Origin: Stereocaulon alpinum
Lineage: Eukaryota; Ascomycota; Lecanoromycetes; Lecanorales; Stereocaulaceae
NCBI GenBank assembly: GCA_018257865.1
Contig: JAEUBA010000009.1
Location: 1 to 64,000 of the forward strand
Length of the DNA: 64,000 nt
Reading direction: 5' to 3'
Part shown: in pieces, positions 46,259 through 58,894 of the stretch
Layout of the letters: the number at the start of each line of letters is the position of its first letter
Numbering within the stretch: position 1 is the stretch's first letter
Position numbers and translations under genes: made by a program
The notes under the pieces: model-generated
Told to the model about the DNA's origin: nothing
The model's input: the letters and a program-made list of their open reading frames with translations, nothing else
The model's database searches: none

Positions 46259-49200
46259 TCAGCCCTGTCCGTAGCGCATCGTAGCACTAACAGCCGCATG
46301 TGCCTTCCTCGCAGCAGCAACGTGGTATGGTAGGACTCCCTTTGCAAGACCCCTAGTCTCTGCATTCCCAATCGCTCTCGCCCTTGCCAGCAACGCCAAA
46401 CCACCATACATGCCCAACACTTCCTTCAAGACCGTTCTGTGGCCTGTCTGTCCATGTAAGAGCTTGATGCCAACTCTCGTCAACCCATCTTCGTCTCTGG
46501 GTCCAGCTCTTTTGATCAGATATCCACTAGCCAACGCTGGACAGCTATCTGAAATTGCGGATTTGGAGAGGGAGGAGACTTCGGAAGGACTATTTACGAG
46601 GACGCCCCAACTTTCATCAGACATGTCGATAAGGCGAGCCTCTATGTCGTGCTCCGTGAAGGCGGTGCTAGGTGGTGGAGTGCTGACTTGGGGAGGCCCT
46701 CCTGGTGTGGTGCCAAAGCCGGAGATATCAGGGGATGCCGCATTCGACTGGGGAGTGGCCCCGGGCGTTGTTAGGGAGCCCGAAGCCAATTCCGCAATCC
46801 TATTCGTGGCTTCCTGCACAGGGAAGTCGAGAAGTGGATCGGTATCAAGGATAAGGAAGGTGGCTGAGATCTGACGCTTGTTGAGATCCACCAAGATACC
46901 TTGCCAGGCTGTGTGGATATTAGACATGGGCTCATTGAGGAACGGGGTTCAGTACTTGCCGTCCAATTCTCTCCTATCGGCAGGGCTATCTTTGCAGAGG
47001 AATATTCGCCAAGAAGAATGTCCCTGCATCAGATCCAATGTCGTGTCCCAAATCTCTCTGGCGATATCAGTAAATGACTCCCATGGGGTCTCGTCCTCTT
47101 CCCCAAAGCAATAGCATGCATTCCATGAAAGTATACCATGATTGTCTGTCCATGCTGCGGTAAGCCAATGGTCACCAGAAGTCCAAGCATATGCGACATG
47201 TATGCAATTGTCCGATTGCAGACGTGGTGCAGAGCTCTCCGGCATCAGCTTGAGGTCAATCGCCTTTGGTATGGCTTTTGCTAGATATACGGCCGGCGCG
47301 GAAAGCGATCGATGCTGTGATTTCCGGATCATAGTCTGATTAGGGCTACACCGGTCATATACGTCAAAAGCTAGTTTTCGGTAGTCGGCGGGAGCTGGCA
47401 TAGGGATGAATCTGGTCGAACATATCAGAGAAGAGGGTAAGATCTGGAGTACCATGTCGTTTGGATGGTCAATGTGCCGTTCACGTAACGTTGCATTGTA
47501 TGCTTCGAACATATCCAGAAAAGCTGCGCACAGGTCCGGGACAGTTCGATCGGCCGTGGACGAAGCAACCATATAGATGACAAAATCGCCGCCTTGGAGT
47601 CTCAGATGACCAAGCCGTGTACCGAGAAGCTTGCAAGCGGAAATCAGAGGTGGTAACGACTCCTCGACACTGTCGTCATCCGTGGGCACATGGACCAAGC
47701 CGTCGCTGTAGTCGGAGAGACCAGCTCCAAGGTCGTGTAGGCCTAGATTACAGCTTTGGTAGGCACCCTTGATCATGTTGAGGAACCTCGTCACATCATC
47801 TGATGCATCCAAGTTGGTGGGGAAGATGCAAAAAGCCTTTACGTTCTTATTACCATGTGCTGGTGCGAGACTCAACTCCTCCCAAAAGCGAAGCGCGGAA
47901 GCAGAGATATCCATCGGAGCCCCTGTCCGGCGAACACAGGTGTAAGGGGCCTGAAGCTTGAATACATCTTGCGCAGCTGCAGCAGGCTTTGTTGGGTAGA
48001 ACGCCTTGGGCATTCTCTGGTTTTGCTGGAGCAGTGTCGGCTCTGAAACGTTACTCACCTCTCTGTCTCTGAGGGAGGCGTACTCTCTAATGGTGCAACG
48101 TTTGCTGATCTTACCACACCTAGCAAACAATTTCCTCATTACACTCTCCATACGCTGGTCTGATGCCATCATGATACCCGAGTCCATTTCCGAATCGCGC
48201 TCAAGCGAAGTTTGGTGGGTTTCGGGCCCAGATACTGCTTGATCTGCTACCATTTGTGCGACTCGGATGAAGGTGTTGTCTTTTCCGACGAATGTGACCT
48301 TGTGGGAGGTATCAGACTTGGGCTCAATTACTAGGAGCTCCTTGGACTCTGTTTCGGTCCCAGTGAAGGACAAGGCTTGTGTAGGGAATGAGAGGCTGGC
48401 CTCCGGCCGCCATTCAGCTGAAGTCTCTCGTGGTGAGGTAGAGGGTAGTAGTCTCAGACTTTCTTCAGAGTCCTCCGAGCCGTCGCGTTTCCTTTTGCGA
48501 GATTGATGATGTTGTCGTTGCTCTTTCGCAACTGCGTCTTCGTACTCATTGGGCAAGTCGCATGATTGTGTAAAAGGTTCTCCGTCTGTCTGGTCTACTT
48601 TCAGTGATCAGCAGGAGCTTGCCTATCTGCCGATTGGCCTTCATCTTACCCGTCTCCAAGTCATCATCAATGGATGATCCCCTTGCCCGAGCCATGCCGA
48701 CCTGCGGTAGCTCTTCTCCATTACGTATTGTTTGCTTCCCTGGTCTGGAAGGCATGGGCAAATCGTCCACATCAAAGGCATACCGGCCTCTGAGCGCATA
48801 CTTACGATCGAAGGAATTAGACGTCCTATCAAAACGTACAGCGTCAAATGAAGTTCGTTGCCGTGAGCTGCATTCATTGTCAAGGAACTCAAAACCGCCA
48901 GCGACTTCATCGGTTGCTTCTTCTTCCACATCCGTAACCTCGTCTATGTCTTTGGGAACAACTTTTAGGCCAATTTCTTTACCGGGTTCAGCACCTGTAG
49001 ACACGGCTATAGATTCTGTTGTGGTTAGCCTATGATGAATGCACGCATGGTCTTGTTAGCGTACCTTGCTCTTCGAGACGCTCCCCATCTCGTTCTGACA
49101 GATTTTGCTCGGCACTGTCAACTTGATTGCTTTGTATAAGCTGGACCGTGTTATCCTCGGATGACATAGTCGCTGAGGTAGGGTCAGTAATGTTCCCGCC

Positions 49201-50909
49201 TTCCACGTCGTCGTCGACTATAATTTGAGTTGGCTCTTCTTGCGAAGTCCCATCATTCATCCCAGGTTCATCGAAAAAACTGAAGTCTGCTTCAGTAAGG
49301 CCGTTTGATGCGAACATGTCAATATCCATTTCTCCATATATGTCCTCGTTTCCGTGCTCTTCGTAAGGCCGGCTGAGTGCGCTAGGTGTTGATCCAGCAT
49401 CCTCCTCATTGCCGATACCAGAAGTCGGTAGATTGTTGTTGGGTGAGAAATCTAGGATGTTTGTTGGTATTCCATCAGGTGGTGTAGGGTATATGCCACT
49501 AATATCTTGTGAGGCAATGTAAGGGTTCGCTTGTAGTTCAATGTCCGACAAATCATTATCGTTGTCGCTCTCCCAATTTTCCTTGACCTTTTGCAGTTCC
49601 GAATCTTCTTTCCGCCGCTGATTCTCTAAAGCCTTCTGCCGGGCAGCCTTTCCTAAGAACCAAGACTCCGCCTTCGCCAAAGCATCCATCGGACCGTGAT
49701 CTGTGAGGTCATCCACAAGATCACGCAATCGACCGTCGTCAGGAGCTACGGGATCTGTGCAAAGACAAAGTTGTGATGGCCATATGGTAACGGAGGCATT
49801 CCTTGGATGATGGGTGATTCGTTGGCGGCCTCGGCTTGACGGATCGTGTTTGATGAGGACGCGAAGCCATCTTGAGTCTTGGGGCACCGAGTATCCAATG
49901 CGCGCAAGACGAGCAGAGATCGACGATTTAAGTTGCATGCCTGAGCGATGAAGTGGATGCGTCTTTGGCATCTCCTCCAGCGCATGAAGTCCAGCGGTCA
50001 CCCCAGAGGGGCACAACAACAATGGCACTCCACGAGAAAGTCCAATTCTTCTATCATCCGGAAGGAAGTGAGAAGCTCGATACAGTCTAATGATGTGTCT
50101 TCTGGAATATACAACGATTAGCGTGCCAGATGACAGCCATTTGACTTGTATAGAGATTGTGCTCGTCTTCGCTGTGGGCCACTGCCAGGCCAAATCCTCG
50201 ACCAATATTTCGCCTAGGGTCCGTGATTCGATAAAGGTATATGGCCCAACTCTCAAAAGGTCACCATGTTCTGCCACGGAATAGGAGAAGGACTGCAAGA
50301 TCGCTGCAACAATCCTTGGATAGATTTCGGTGATTGTGAAGTCCTGGCGGCTGTTCGGATTATGATCCTGCACAATGTCCATGCCGTAATACATCGCCTG
50401 CGATTCCGATTTGATATGCATCCTAAGTGTATTAGTGTTCCCCTCTGCGGAACTCTTAACCATTGAAGCAGGTGCGTTGGATATAGTCTCATGCTTCTGC
50501 GATGTCCCATCTTGACGAGAAGCCCATTCCACGTCCACCGAACGCAAGACACCAGAATTGGAGTGGTTGAATCCAATAGAATTTAGGAACTGCGAGACGC
50601 CGTCCTCCTCCGGTTTTGAAAGGCTGAAGACCCAGATGCCATGATTATCCTCATCAGGATGCACATGCTTCCCCTTCTCACGCAATGCGCACTCGGCCAA
50701 AATGAGGTTGCCTCCTATGCCTGTCTCTTCATCATCCTGCAAGTCTTCCTGCAATTCCCTCCGGTCACGATACGTCTCCGAGTAAAAGGCCCATGCTATT
50801 TCCTTAACATCGTCCTACACCACCGACAGCAATTAGCTTAGTAAGATGAATAGGCAAGGTGACTTACTATCCTGAACACATTCGTCGCTACATCGTTAGG
50901 AAAGTCCAT
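46259..50909 (-). CDS. MED13: Mediator of RNA polymerase II transcription subunit 13
   Basis: Five exons (50909-50868, 50814-49065, 49015-48650, 48597-46960, 46908-46259) give 1481 aa with no stop. MED13 belongs to the nuclear CDK8 kinase module that reversibly represses Mediator. The N-terminus opens MDFPNDVATNVFRI, as in fungal SSN2/SRB9 homologues. Conserved N-terminal blocks follow (ARLARIGYSVPQDSRWLRVL), then an acidic disordered linker. The MID/PIWI-like C-terminal region holds FCIFPTNLDASDD, HVAYAWTSGDHWLTAAWTD and FLILDTDPLLDFP. Length suits filamentous fungi. Introns 1-3 are GT-AG (53, 49 and 52 bp). Intron 4 (46909-46959) needs a GC donor, G|GCAAGT, to join RREL to AWQG. An upstream in-frame ATG (51050) is possible but lacks family support. 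Confidence 0.9.
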
Positions 50910-51306
50910 GCCCCTTCGACCTGTACTGGTGTTCCCGTTCGACGTAGTGATTTGTAGCAGCTCATGGAGCTGCAGTATGCTGTAAGGATCCTCAGTCTTT
51001 GGAGGGGGGATTGCATTCTGACGGTTTCGGGACACTATTGAACGACACACAAGGTAATGCCGAATATTCCAAAGACCAGACTGCGCCTAGAAGACTGGCA
51101 TTTGCTGCCTGCCGAAAAGGAGCAGCAAGCCAGCAGAGAGGAAGCTAGGCGTTTGGCTGTCAGACCCCTAGACAGATCCCTTATCTTAGCGGCGGATAAC
51201 GCCGACAATGCATGTGCAAACTCCGATAGCGCCAGTGACTGCCTAAAACTGTAGCATTGATGAATGGGAGATTTTTCAGTAAGAGCATTACGACTTTCAC
51301 GCTGTC
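50910..51306. promoter_or_regulatory. Shared bidirectional promoter region of MED13 and ENP2
   Basis: Only 397 bases separate the two divergent start codons, so both promoters must overlap here unless they extend into the genes. A short plus-strand frame at 51057-51254 starts with an ATG and could be an upstream ORF in the ENP2 leader; it has no recognisable homology. No classical TATA box is evident. Confidence 0.6.
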
Positions 51307-53506
51307 ATGAAGATCAGTAACCACTCAGCTGTACCAGTCTACACAATCTCAGGCTCCTCCACCGCGCGGCCACTCCCCGAATGGCTTGCGAGAAAGCGAA
51401 AACGAAGTTTAAAAAACGACACAGAATACGCCAGTCGTATCGAACTTCTCCAGGACTTCGAATTTGAGGAGGCTAGCCAGTGCGTGAGGGTCAGTGATGA
51501 CGGGCAGTGGGTTATGAGCACGGGTATGCTTTACCCACCAATTTGTACTTTACGACACCCAGTTTACTAAATCTCTTGCAGGTACATACAAGCCTCAAAT
51601 TCATACACATTACCTTCCACATCTTTCGCTCTCCTTCGCTCGCCATACAATATCGCTCAATACCACGTTTCTCCTTTTGTCCTCCGACTATTCCAAATCA
51701 CTCCATCTGCAGACTGACCGCTCTCTCGAATTTCACACACCTCTGGGATGTCATTACACGACACGGCTGCCACGATACGGCCGAGACCTCAAATATGACA
51801 AACGGTCAACCGAAGCTTTGATCCCTGCTGTCGGCGTCAATGCAATCGGCAATGGTGAGGTCTTTCGGCTTAATCTCGAAGCTGGGCGTTACATGCGTGG
51901 ATATGAAGTGGACGTTGGAGGCGACGATGCTATCTCCAGTGGTGGTGGTGCAATTCAAGGAGGTATAAGCATAGGCAGCGTCAATACAGCGGCAATTGCA
52001 GAGGACAGTCACAATATGCTAGCCTTTGGAACGTCGATTGGCACAGTAGAATTCTGGGATGCGCGCTCCAGAGGTCGTATAGGCATACTACAAAGTCCCA
52101 GAGTGTCCGGCCCAGTTAAAGCAAAACAGGATATCACCGCCTTGGAATTCAATCGCTCAGGCTTGAGTATAGCAACAGGCTCTTCCACAGGAATCGTACA
52201 CCTCTATGACCTTCGCTCTTCCAACCCGCTGCTAAAGAAAGACCAAGGCTATGGCTACCCAATCCACACACTGATCTACTTAAGTTCATCAACCTCGACC
52301 CGCGCTCAGACAACTGAGCCCAAGATCCTCTCGGCAGACAAGCGCATAATTAAGATTTGGTCGCCTGAGGAAGGCTCCCCATGGACGTCCGTTGAGCCTG
52401 CCGTTGACATCAACTCTGTCGCCTGGTATAAGGACAGCGGTATGCTTCTAACAGCTAACGAAGGGCGCCAACAACATGCATTCTTCATCCCACAGCTTGG
52501 GCCAGCCCCAAAATGGTGCTCGTTTCTTGACAACCTTGTGGAAGAAATGGCCGAAGATCCAAACGACCCCAACGCTTACACGAGTCAAAAGGCGGGCGAC
52601 GTGTATGACAATTACAAATTCCTGACCACACAACAGCTTCAATCGCTAAATCTCTCCCATCTTGTGGGTACGACAAGCCTACTCAGACCTTATATGCATG
52701 GCTACTTTGTAGCGCAGAGACTCTACGAAGAGGCGAAGCTTATTGCCGATCCTTTTGTATGGGAAGAGGAAAGGAACAAGAAAGTCAAAGATAAGATCGA
52801 CACAGAGCGGGAAAGTAGAATAAGAGGTAACAAAAAGGTGACTGCCAGGGTCAACAAGCGCCTAGCAGAGAAGTTGATGGAGCGAGCTGAACGACAAGAG
52901 CGACGACAAGCAAAGAGAGTCTTCGAGAAGGGTGGGGACGACGACCCGCCGCTGGCAACGGATGAAAAGGTCTCGGACAATTTGTTGTCGGATCCTCGTT
53001 TCTCCAAGCTCTTCCAGGATTCAGAATTCGCTATCGATGAGCGATCGCGAGAATTCCAGTCGCTAAACCCAAGTACCAAGCCTGCACCACTGGAGACCTC
53101 AGAAGACAAGGCCCGGAGACTTACTGCTGTCGAGGAAGAAGCACTTGCCGAGGTTCCTAGATCGGACACAGGTTCATCAAGCGAATCCGACGCCCTAGTA
53201 CCCAAACTAAAAGACAGCGGACGTATCTCCTCGATCTCCTACAAACGTGCCGGCCACCGGCCTCAACAGCAACCACAGTTGCATGTCTCATCGTCGAAGA
53301 GGCCTTCACAGACCAGGGACCGTTCCTTCGGCTCGAGAGCCGAAAGGAGCAAAGGGACAAAGCTTAACACGAGCACAGTGGTGGGAGAACGTGAGATTAC
53401 CTTTGCTCCAGAGCGCAAAAGTAAGACGCAGAAAGTGGACTCGACGGAGAAGCGGCGAGATAAGGGGCGAAGGAGTGCGAGTGGGAACGTGTTCAGGAGC
53501 ATGTAG
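51307..53506 (+). CDS. ENP2: Ribosome biogenesis WD40 protein ENP2/NOL10
   Basis: Two exons (51307-51523, 51582-53506) give 713 aa, matching the roughly 700 aa of ENP2/NOL10. This nucleolar WD40 protein is essential for 18S rRNA maturation in the small-subunit processome. The N-terminus (KISNHSAVPVYTISG; LPEWLARKRKRSLK) and beta-propeller region (about 60-360, with IKIWSPEEGSPWTSVEPAVD) are typical. A charged helical region follows. The NUC153-type motif DPRFSKLFQDSEFAIDERS lies near residue 545, and a basic Ser-rich tail completes the protein. The 58-bp intron is GTATGC...TTGCAG and joins VMSTG to TYKPQIH, the first conserved propeller strand. The gene is divergent from MED13. Confidence 0.93.
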
Positions 53507-53792
53507 CGTCTGCGTTAGCGACAAGATGATACCCACGGAGCGTTTTCTAGACCAATTGACTTATTGCCTCGTTCCATCTTAATCTCGATGCCATCATATG
53601 GAGCTGGGGATCCCTTACTGTGAGAATAATGCATCAAATCATCAAGAACGCGCCGAGCGATTTATCCGTGTTGCCGAGGTCCTTCAAAGCTCCACCTCTG
53701 TCCAGGAAAGTGAGCACCATCTACTCCCTCGCCAGCCATTGAAGTCATTCACTATTGACTTACTCTAACTCACGAGTGAGTTCAATTCCAAG
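53507..53792. other. Intergenic region between ENP2 and PEX11
   Basis: About 290 bases hold the ENP2 3' flank and the PEX11 promoter. Nothing further is seen. Confidence 0.5.
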
Positions 53793-54690
53793 ATGGTCGC
53801 AGACGCACTTGTATACCACCCCTCTGTAGCCCACTACCTCCGCTTCGTCGCGACTACAGGTAAAGCTCCCCACCTCTCCTGGTCTTCTCGCATCGCTTCT
53901 CACGGTCCGAATTCTTCGATACTGATTTCTCTTCCCAGTCGGCCGTGACAAGCTCTTACGCACCCTCCAATACTTCTCCCGCTTCTACGCCTGGTATTTG
54001 TTTCGTACGAACAACCCTGCTCGCGTCATCGCCCCTTACGAAGCCATCAAGAAGCAATTCGGCCTCACACGCAAATGCCTACGCATTGGCAAGAATGTTG
54101 AGCACCTCAAGGCAGCCGCAGTGGCGATGGATGCCAAGGGTATGGACCCGGTGCTGAGATATTGTGCTGTGGGACGGCAGTTGGGGTATGCGGGGTATAT
54201 GACGTTGGACTGGATTACTTATGTGAGTCTCGCTGCATCTGCATATACTTGGGTAACATAGAGATGCTGACCTTTTCACTCAGATGGACGCTGCGGGAAT
54301 CCGGCCAACGGCAAATGCGAAGCGGCTGTTGCAGCAAGCTTACAAGTGTTGGTTCGTTGGTTTGACGTTCAATATCATTGCTGGGATGTACAGTCTGCAG
54401 CTACTCAGGCAGAAGGGGCAAAACATTGACAAGAATGAAGGAGAGGGTGTTGTGGAGAGCAAGAAGCTTGCCAGGTAGTACTCCCCATGAGAGGCTTTGT
54501 CGGGGCAAACGTTGATCCATGAATTAGGGAGCGTACCACTACCCATCTCCAACTTATCTCAGATCTTTGCGATTTGACGGTGCCCACTGCTGCGCTCGGC
54601 TGGGCTACTTTGGACGATGGTCTGGTTGGAATTGCTGGGACTGTGAGCAGCTTGATTGGTGTGTGGGCGACGTGGAAGAAGACTGCCTAG
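53793..54690 (+). CDS. PEX11: Peroxisomal membrane protein PEX11
   Basis: Four exons (53793-53859, 53939-54222, 54284-54474, 54528-54690) give 234 aa, the usual PEX11 size of about 236. PEX11 elongates the peroxisomal membrane before fission. The N-terminus opens VADALVYHPSVAHYLRFV. The amphipathic-helix region VGRDKLLRTLQYFSRFYAWYL follows, where the first intron splits Val-Gly. Later come ALRIGK-type (CLRIGKNVEHLKAA) and GYAGYMTLDWITYMDAAGI. The last part carries DLCDLTVPTAALGW and GIAGTVSSLIGVWATW, with the final membrane segment. All three introns are GT-AG (79, 61 and 53 bp). The ATG follows CAAG and is the only in-frame candidate close by. Confidence 0.93.
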
Positions 54691-55328
54691 AGCAGTACTA
54701 ATAGTCGAGGGACGGGAAGAGTACTGCAGAGGTCTTTGTGGTGACCACTTAGGGTTGTTGATAGGGGTGTGCTAAACATCGATGGAGTCGAGGAGTTTGG
54801 TCCTTGCCAAGGTCACACTTTGGGCACATTCAACTTGATGAAGTATGAGCATTATCTCTCTTTCATACCTCAGGGTGTGACGTTTGGATCTTACCGTTTG
54901 ACAGCCCAAGGCCAATTGCTCGGCTTCAGTAAGAGGTCGCAGGCTAGGTTTCAACATGAATGGCTACTATGATGGGTAAAGCCCACAGAACGATACCCAC
55001 TCCCATTAACGAGAAAACGAGGTAATAGCCTAATTGACCTCTCAACGATGCTTTAAACTGCACCATCCTTGGGGAATATCATGGAGGCAGTTGAGATCTT
55101 GGCGGCAAATAGCCGGTCCATGGTTCGCGCTTCCCTGTTTAACTCCCAGCTTTCCATCCCTACACTGCTTTAACTACCCCAACCTGCGTTATCTTGGGGG
55201 CCTGATGGAGGACCAGGAAGACCATAACCAGGGTTAATACCCCTGCCATCAAACTTAATCGTACAGCTCCGAAGCAATCACACTGACGTTCGAGCAGTTG
55301 CAGGAGTTCCAGAAGCCACAGATCATCC
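54691..55328. other. Intergenic region, no gene seen
   Basis: Convincing open frames are absent; those present are under 70 codons and overlap on opposite strands. The right part is the likely promoter and 5' UTR of the coiled-coil gene at 55329. Confidence 0.5.
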
Positions 55329-58300
55329 ATGCCAGCAAGAGCCAATAAAGCTCAATCTACTGACCCGACCGCTATCGTCTCATGAAGACCTTGATGCTGG
55401 ATTCTCATTCACAAAGGCGAAGCCCAGGCAACAGCTCGACTTCGGCCGAAAGCCCAAGCAGAGCACTGCTACTCACGCCAACGAGGCATCCAATTCGTTG
55501 CCTCCTGCTGCCGAGGCGTTGCCGTTTCGCACTTCACCACCTGCATCCAAATCCACCCAACCCAATCAAAGCAAGATTACGGCTACTAACCCACCCAACC
55601 ACGCTTTAAATGAGATAACGTTGCTTGCTGTACCCTTTCCCAATGTATACAGTCCCGCATCCTCGGAGCATTGCACCCACGAGACGTATGACGCACCGGG
55701 TTGTTCCCCCAATGAGAACTCCCATCATTCTCAGAACGCCCCACGGAAGCCTCCCAGTACGGGGTCTCGCCCAGCGCTGGCTGCCATTCCCGCTTCAAAA
55801 GTCACGAAGAACAGAAAGAAAAAAGTTACCGTACCGGGGAACAACCGGGGTGGCGTAACATCTCACCGTTTTCTTCCCACTGGTGAGACCAACGAGGACA
55901 TGCTTCTCCTGTTAATGAATCGCATTCGCCAGGATCGACGCGAGCGTGACGCCACACAAGCAGCTCTAGAAGCCAGCAATCGTCAGTGCCAAATGTTTGC
56001 TGCTCTCAGCAGTGACCTTGATGCTCGACTACATGACACAACGAAACTCTGTAGCGAAAAGGAAGCCCAACTGTCCCAAATCAAAGCTGCCAAGCCAGGT
56101 TGGGAGACGAAGGTCAAAAAGCTTAGCGAGTACGTCAAAGGTCTTACAAATGATCATAACAGACTACGAGATGACGCCAGAAATATACGCGAGCAGTCGA
56201 GTTCCATACTCAAGGAGAATAAGTGCTTGCACGACGCCCTACAGGAGGTGTCACAGATGACCACGGAACAAGGGTCGAAGTCCAGGAAACTCGTCTTTGA
56301 AGCCCGACGTGACCTGGAAATGCTCCAAAGGAAGGTACAGCACCAGCAATCGGACATCCATAACAAGCAGGAGCTTCTTGTAGCTGAGCGAGAGCGCAAT
56401 ATCCAGTTGGTATGTACTTTCTCTACGGTGTTTGTCCGATGAGGACCATCGTCCGAAGCCTAGTACCTGTTGTAGGAGCCGATGCTCAGGCTGTTTCTAC
56501 CAGACCTTTCTCACAGCCCTCTACCAACTCTGCAAGGAGTAAAGCTAACTCCAAACTGGGCATAGGGAGGTCAGATCTCGACTTTGCGGCTGGTGCGGCT
56601 AGACAGGAACACCTTGCTGGACTTTTACTGGGTCACCGTGATGTTATTACAGGGAAGATTGACGAGCTTCTTGAGAAAGCTGATTATTTCCGAGCAGCTA
56701 CTCCTGGAGAATCGCAGGATCATCTTAGGCTTATGTTGGAGCAGTGCCTTACTGTCCTCACCAACCTTCAGGATCACGATGCTGCAAAGCCAGACAATTA
56801 CGAAAAGCTCCAGGACTCAATGCGTGGCTACTTCGACAGGTTCGTTACCATACCCATTGAAAGCAGAGGGGTTGCTGACCTGAACATAGCATCACTCAGT
56901 CTATTGAATCCTGCGCCCAAAATAGTACCACAACGAAAGCAGGTCATCAACAGTTAGCGTCGCTTATGCAAGAGCAGCTTCGTGACCTACGTAGCAAGCT
57001 CGCTGCCGATACTACTTTCAACGAACAGCTGATGGACCTTCGTGAGGTTAAAGCCACTCTCAGGGAACGGTGCGTATTCACCGGAAGGGCAGCTTTCTTA
57101 TCGAGACTATTCTTGGGCTTTGGACCCCGTACACGGGTAATGGCTAAAGCTATCGTCCCTGGATTTGTCTCATACATTGTCGTCTTATCCTCCTGAAGCG
57201 AACGTCTCATAGAATTGGGAGGTATGCTGACTCTCATATTGCACAGGCTACAAGGAACGGACTCGGCCCTCCGAGACGCCCGTGTTGAATCCATCGCTCT
57301 CAAGCAGAAGGTCGAGGATCAGCAGCGCAAGATACTAACGCTTGAGGCCGATGCCGCTCAGAAACGTGATTCGTCAGAAGAGGTAGTCACGCTGCTCCGC
57401 CTACAAGAACTTGACTCGCAGAACAAAGCCTTGCAGCAAAGCATCGCCGGCCTACAGACAGAGAATGTGTCGCTTTCGGAACAACTGCAACAGATGAAGG
57501 CAAGGAGATCACCAGTGGTACGTACTATTCAGGAATCGTACCTCTGTGGTTACTATTGTTTGGGTTCGAGAACCCATTGCGGGCGCAGTGGCTTAGGCTA
57601 GTTACCCCACAGACCGTCGAAAGGAAAGGGCTTATGCCTTCGTTGTCACTATTGTTTGAGGTCGAAGACCTATCACGGAAGCAGTGACTTAGACTATTTA
57701 CCCCAAAAACGTCTCATTGAAAGGGTCTGCTGACTCCCAAATGTGCGTAGGAGAACAAGTTCAGCCACGCTACGAAACAAGTCATCATCTTGCAATCCGA
57801 GAAAGAGAAGCTTGAAAAAGAGGCCAGCACGTTGAAGTTGTCTTTAGAGAGGCTCCAGAAAGACAGGCAGCATGAGGCAAGTGCTTCAATCTTCGGTACC
57901 GTCTCCTCTACAGCTGACAAAAGATAAAGGCTGCGTTCGCAGATCGTCTCCGAGCACGGGTTGTGGACCTTGAAAAACAGAACATTGAACAGGCTTCCAC
58001 CAACGAAAGCCTGCGAGAAGAGCTTGCTGGTAACAATGAGGATATCAAGGCCAAAGACGGTTACATTGAACATCTGCACGCCCGGGAAAAGGTACCACAA
58101 GCAGCCCAGGATAAGCAGCCGCAACAGCCATCTACGGGACTGAGGTCAGAGCTAATCCCTTCTGCTCCGGGTCCCAGCCGTTCGACGCATTTCACGACAA
58201 GGGCACTGTCCGCTGTTGTGGAAGATTCTCAACCTGACGGCCCACTGAAGAATGTTGAAGAGCCAGTGACCGAGGCTGATCTTGATCTGCTCTTGGACTC

Positions 58301-58894
58301 GCCACCAGCACGGACTGAAATACCGAGGGTTCCAAATCCGCCTCTGCAACAGAATGGGAAAACAGCCGGCAAGAGAGTTCAGATATATCCCTCACTGAAA
58401 GAGCAACCAAAAAGTACTCATTCAGCTTGTTCAGCGCCTGATCGAATGAATGGCGCTTCTGGTGGCCAACACAACCCCAATGCTTTGACCATCCCGTCAT
58501 ATAATGCTGTTCCTAAAACAGTCGATTTGAAGTACCAAGCAGGTAGATTTCAGCCCCCAGCCCAAGGCTCAGCTGTCACGCCTCGCGGTGTTGTGAAAGA
58601 CCCCAGAGAGGGAAAGCGTGACGCATTTGGTGCTGGCTTCAATGACGTGGGTAAAGGGCCGGTATCTAAAAGTGCCAGATCAAGTATGACTAGGCCAGTG
58701 GCGGTTATAGCAGATTCCCAATCTCCGTCTCATTCTCTAAGCAACCGGACCCGGACGCAAACTAAGACCACAAAAAGGGCTTCAAAAGGTGAGGCAGATG
58801 GTCGACGTATTGGACATATGCTAATCCAGTGTTCTCAGACGATCAGATGAAGAATCGCTTCTCACAGGAGCTCCGGCGTTCTGAGGACCGTTAG
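55329..58894 (+). CDS. Large coiled-coil protein, function unknown
   Basis: Proposed exons are 55329-55376, 55417-56409, 56490-56839, 56890-57069, 57247-57517, 57751-57876, 57930-58788 and 58830-58894, giving 963 aa with no stop. Residues about 1-150 are basic and disordered, with a KNRKKKVTV nuclear-localisation-like run. A long coiled coil spans roughly 170-640 with breaks. The C-terminal 290 residues are Pro/Ser-rich and end FSQELRRSEDR. The design suggests a cytoskeletal, spindle-pole or scaffold protein, but I recognise no named family. The 5' end is the weak point: the first intron would be only 40 bp, and skipping it leaves a good frame (HEDLDAGFSFTKAK) without a start. Intron 6 (57877-57929) uses a GC donor, GAG|GCAAGT. 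Intron 5 (233 bp) contains an internal duplication. Confidence 0.7.
57549..57725. repeat. Duplicated 82-bp segment inside an intron
   Basis: Bases 57549-57630 resemble 57645-57725. Shared parts include TACTATTGTTTG or CACTATTGTTTG, GCAGTG(G/A)CTTAG(G/A)CTA and TTACCCC. The duplication accounts for most of the unusually long 233-bp intron 57518-57750 and keeps the splice sites outside it. Confidence 0.75.

Noticed and set aside
46410..46874. Long plus-strand frame opposite the last MED13 exon
   Set aside because: It is the antisense shadow of a Pro/Ser/Thr-rich coding exon whose sense frame fits the MED13 family.
52723..53205. 160-codon minus-strand frame, Ser-rich
   Set aside because: Antisense shadow of the ENP2 C-terminal region.
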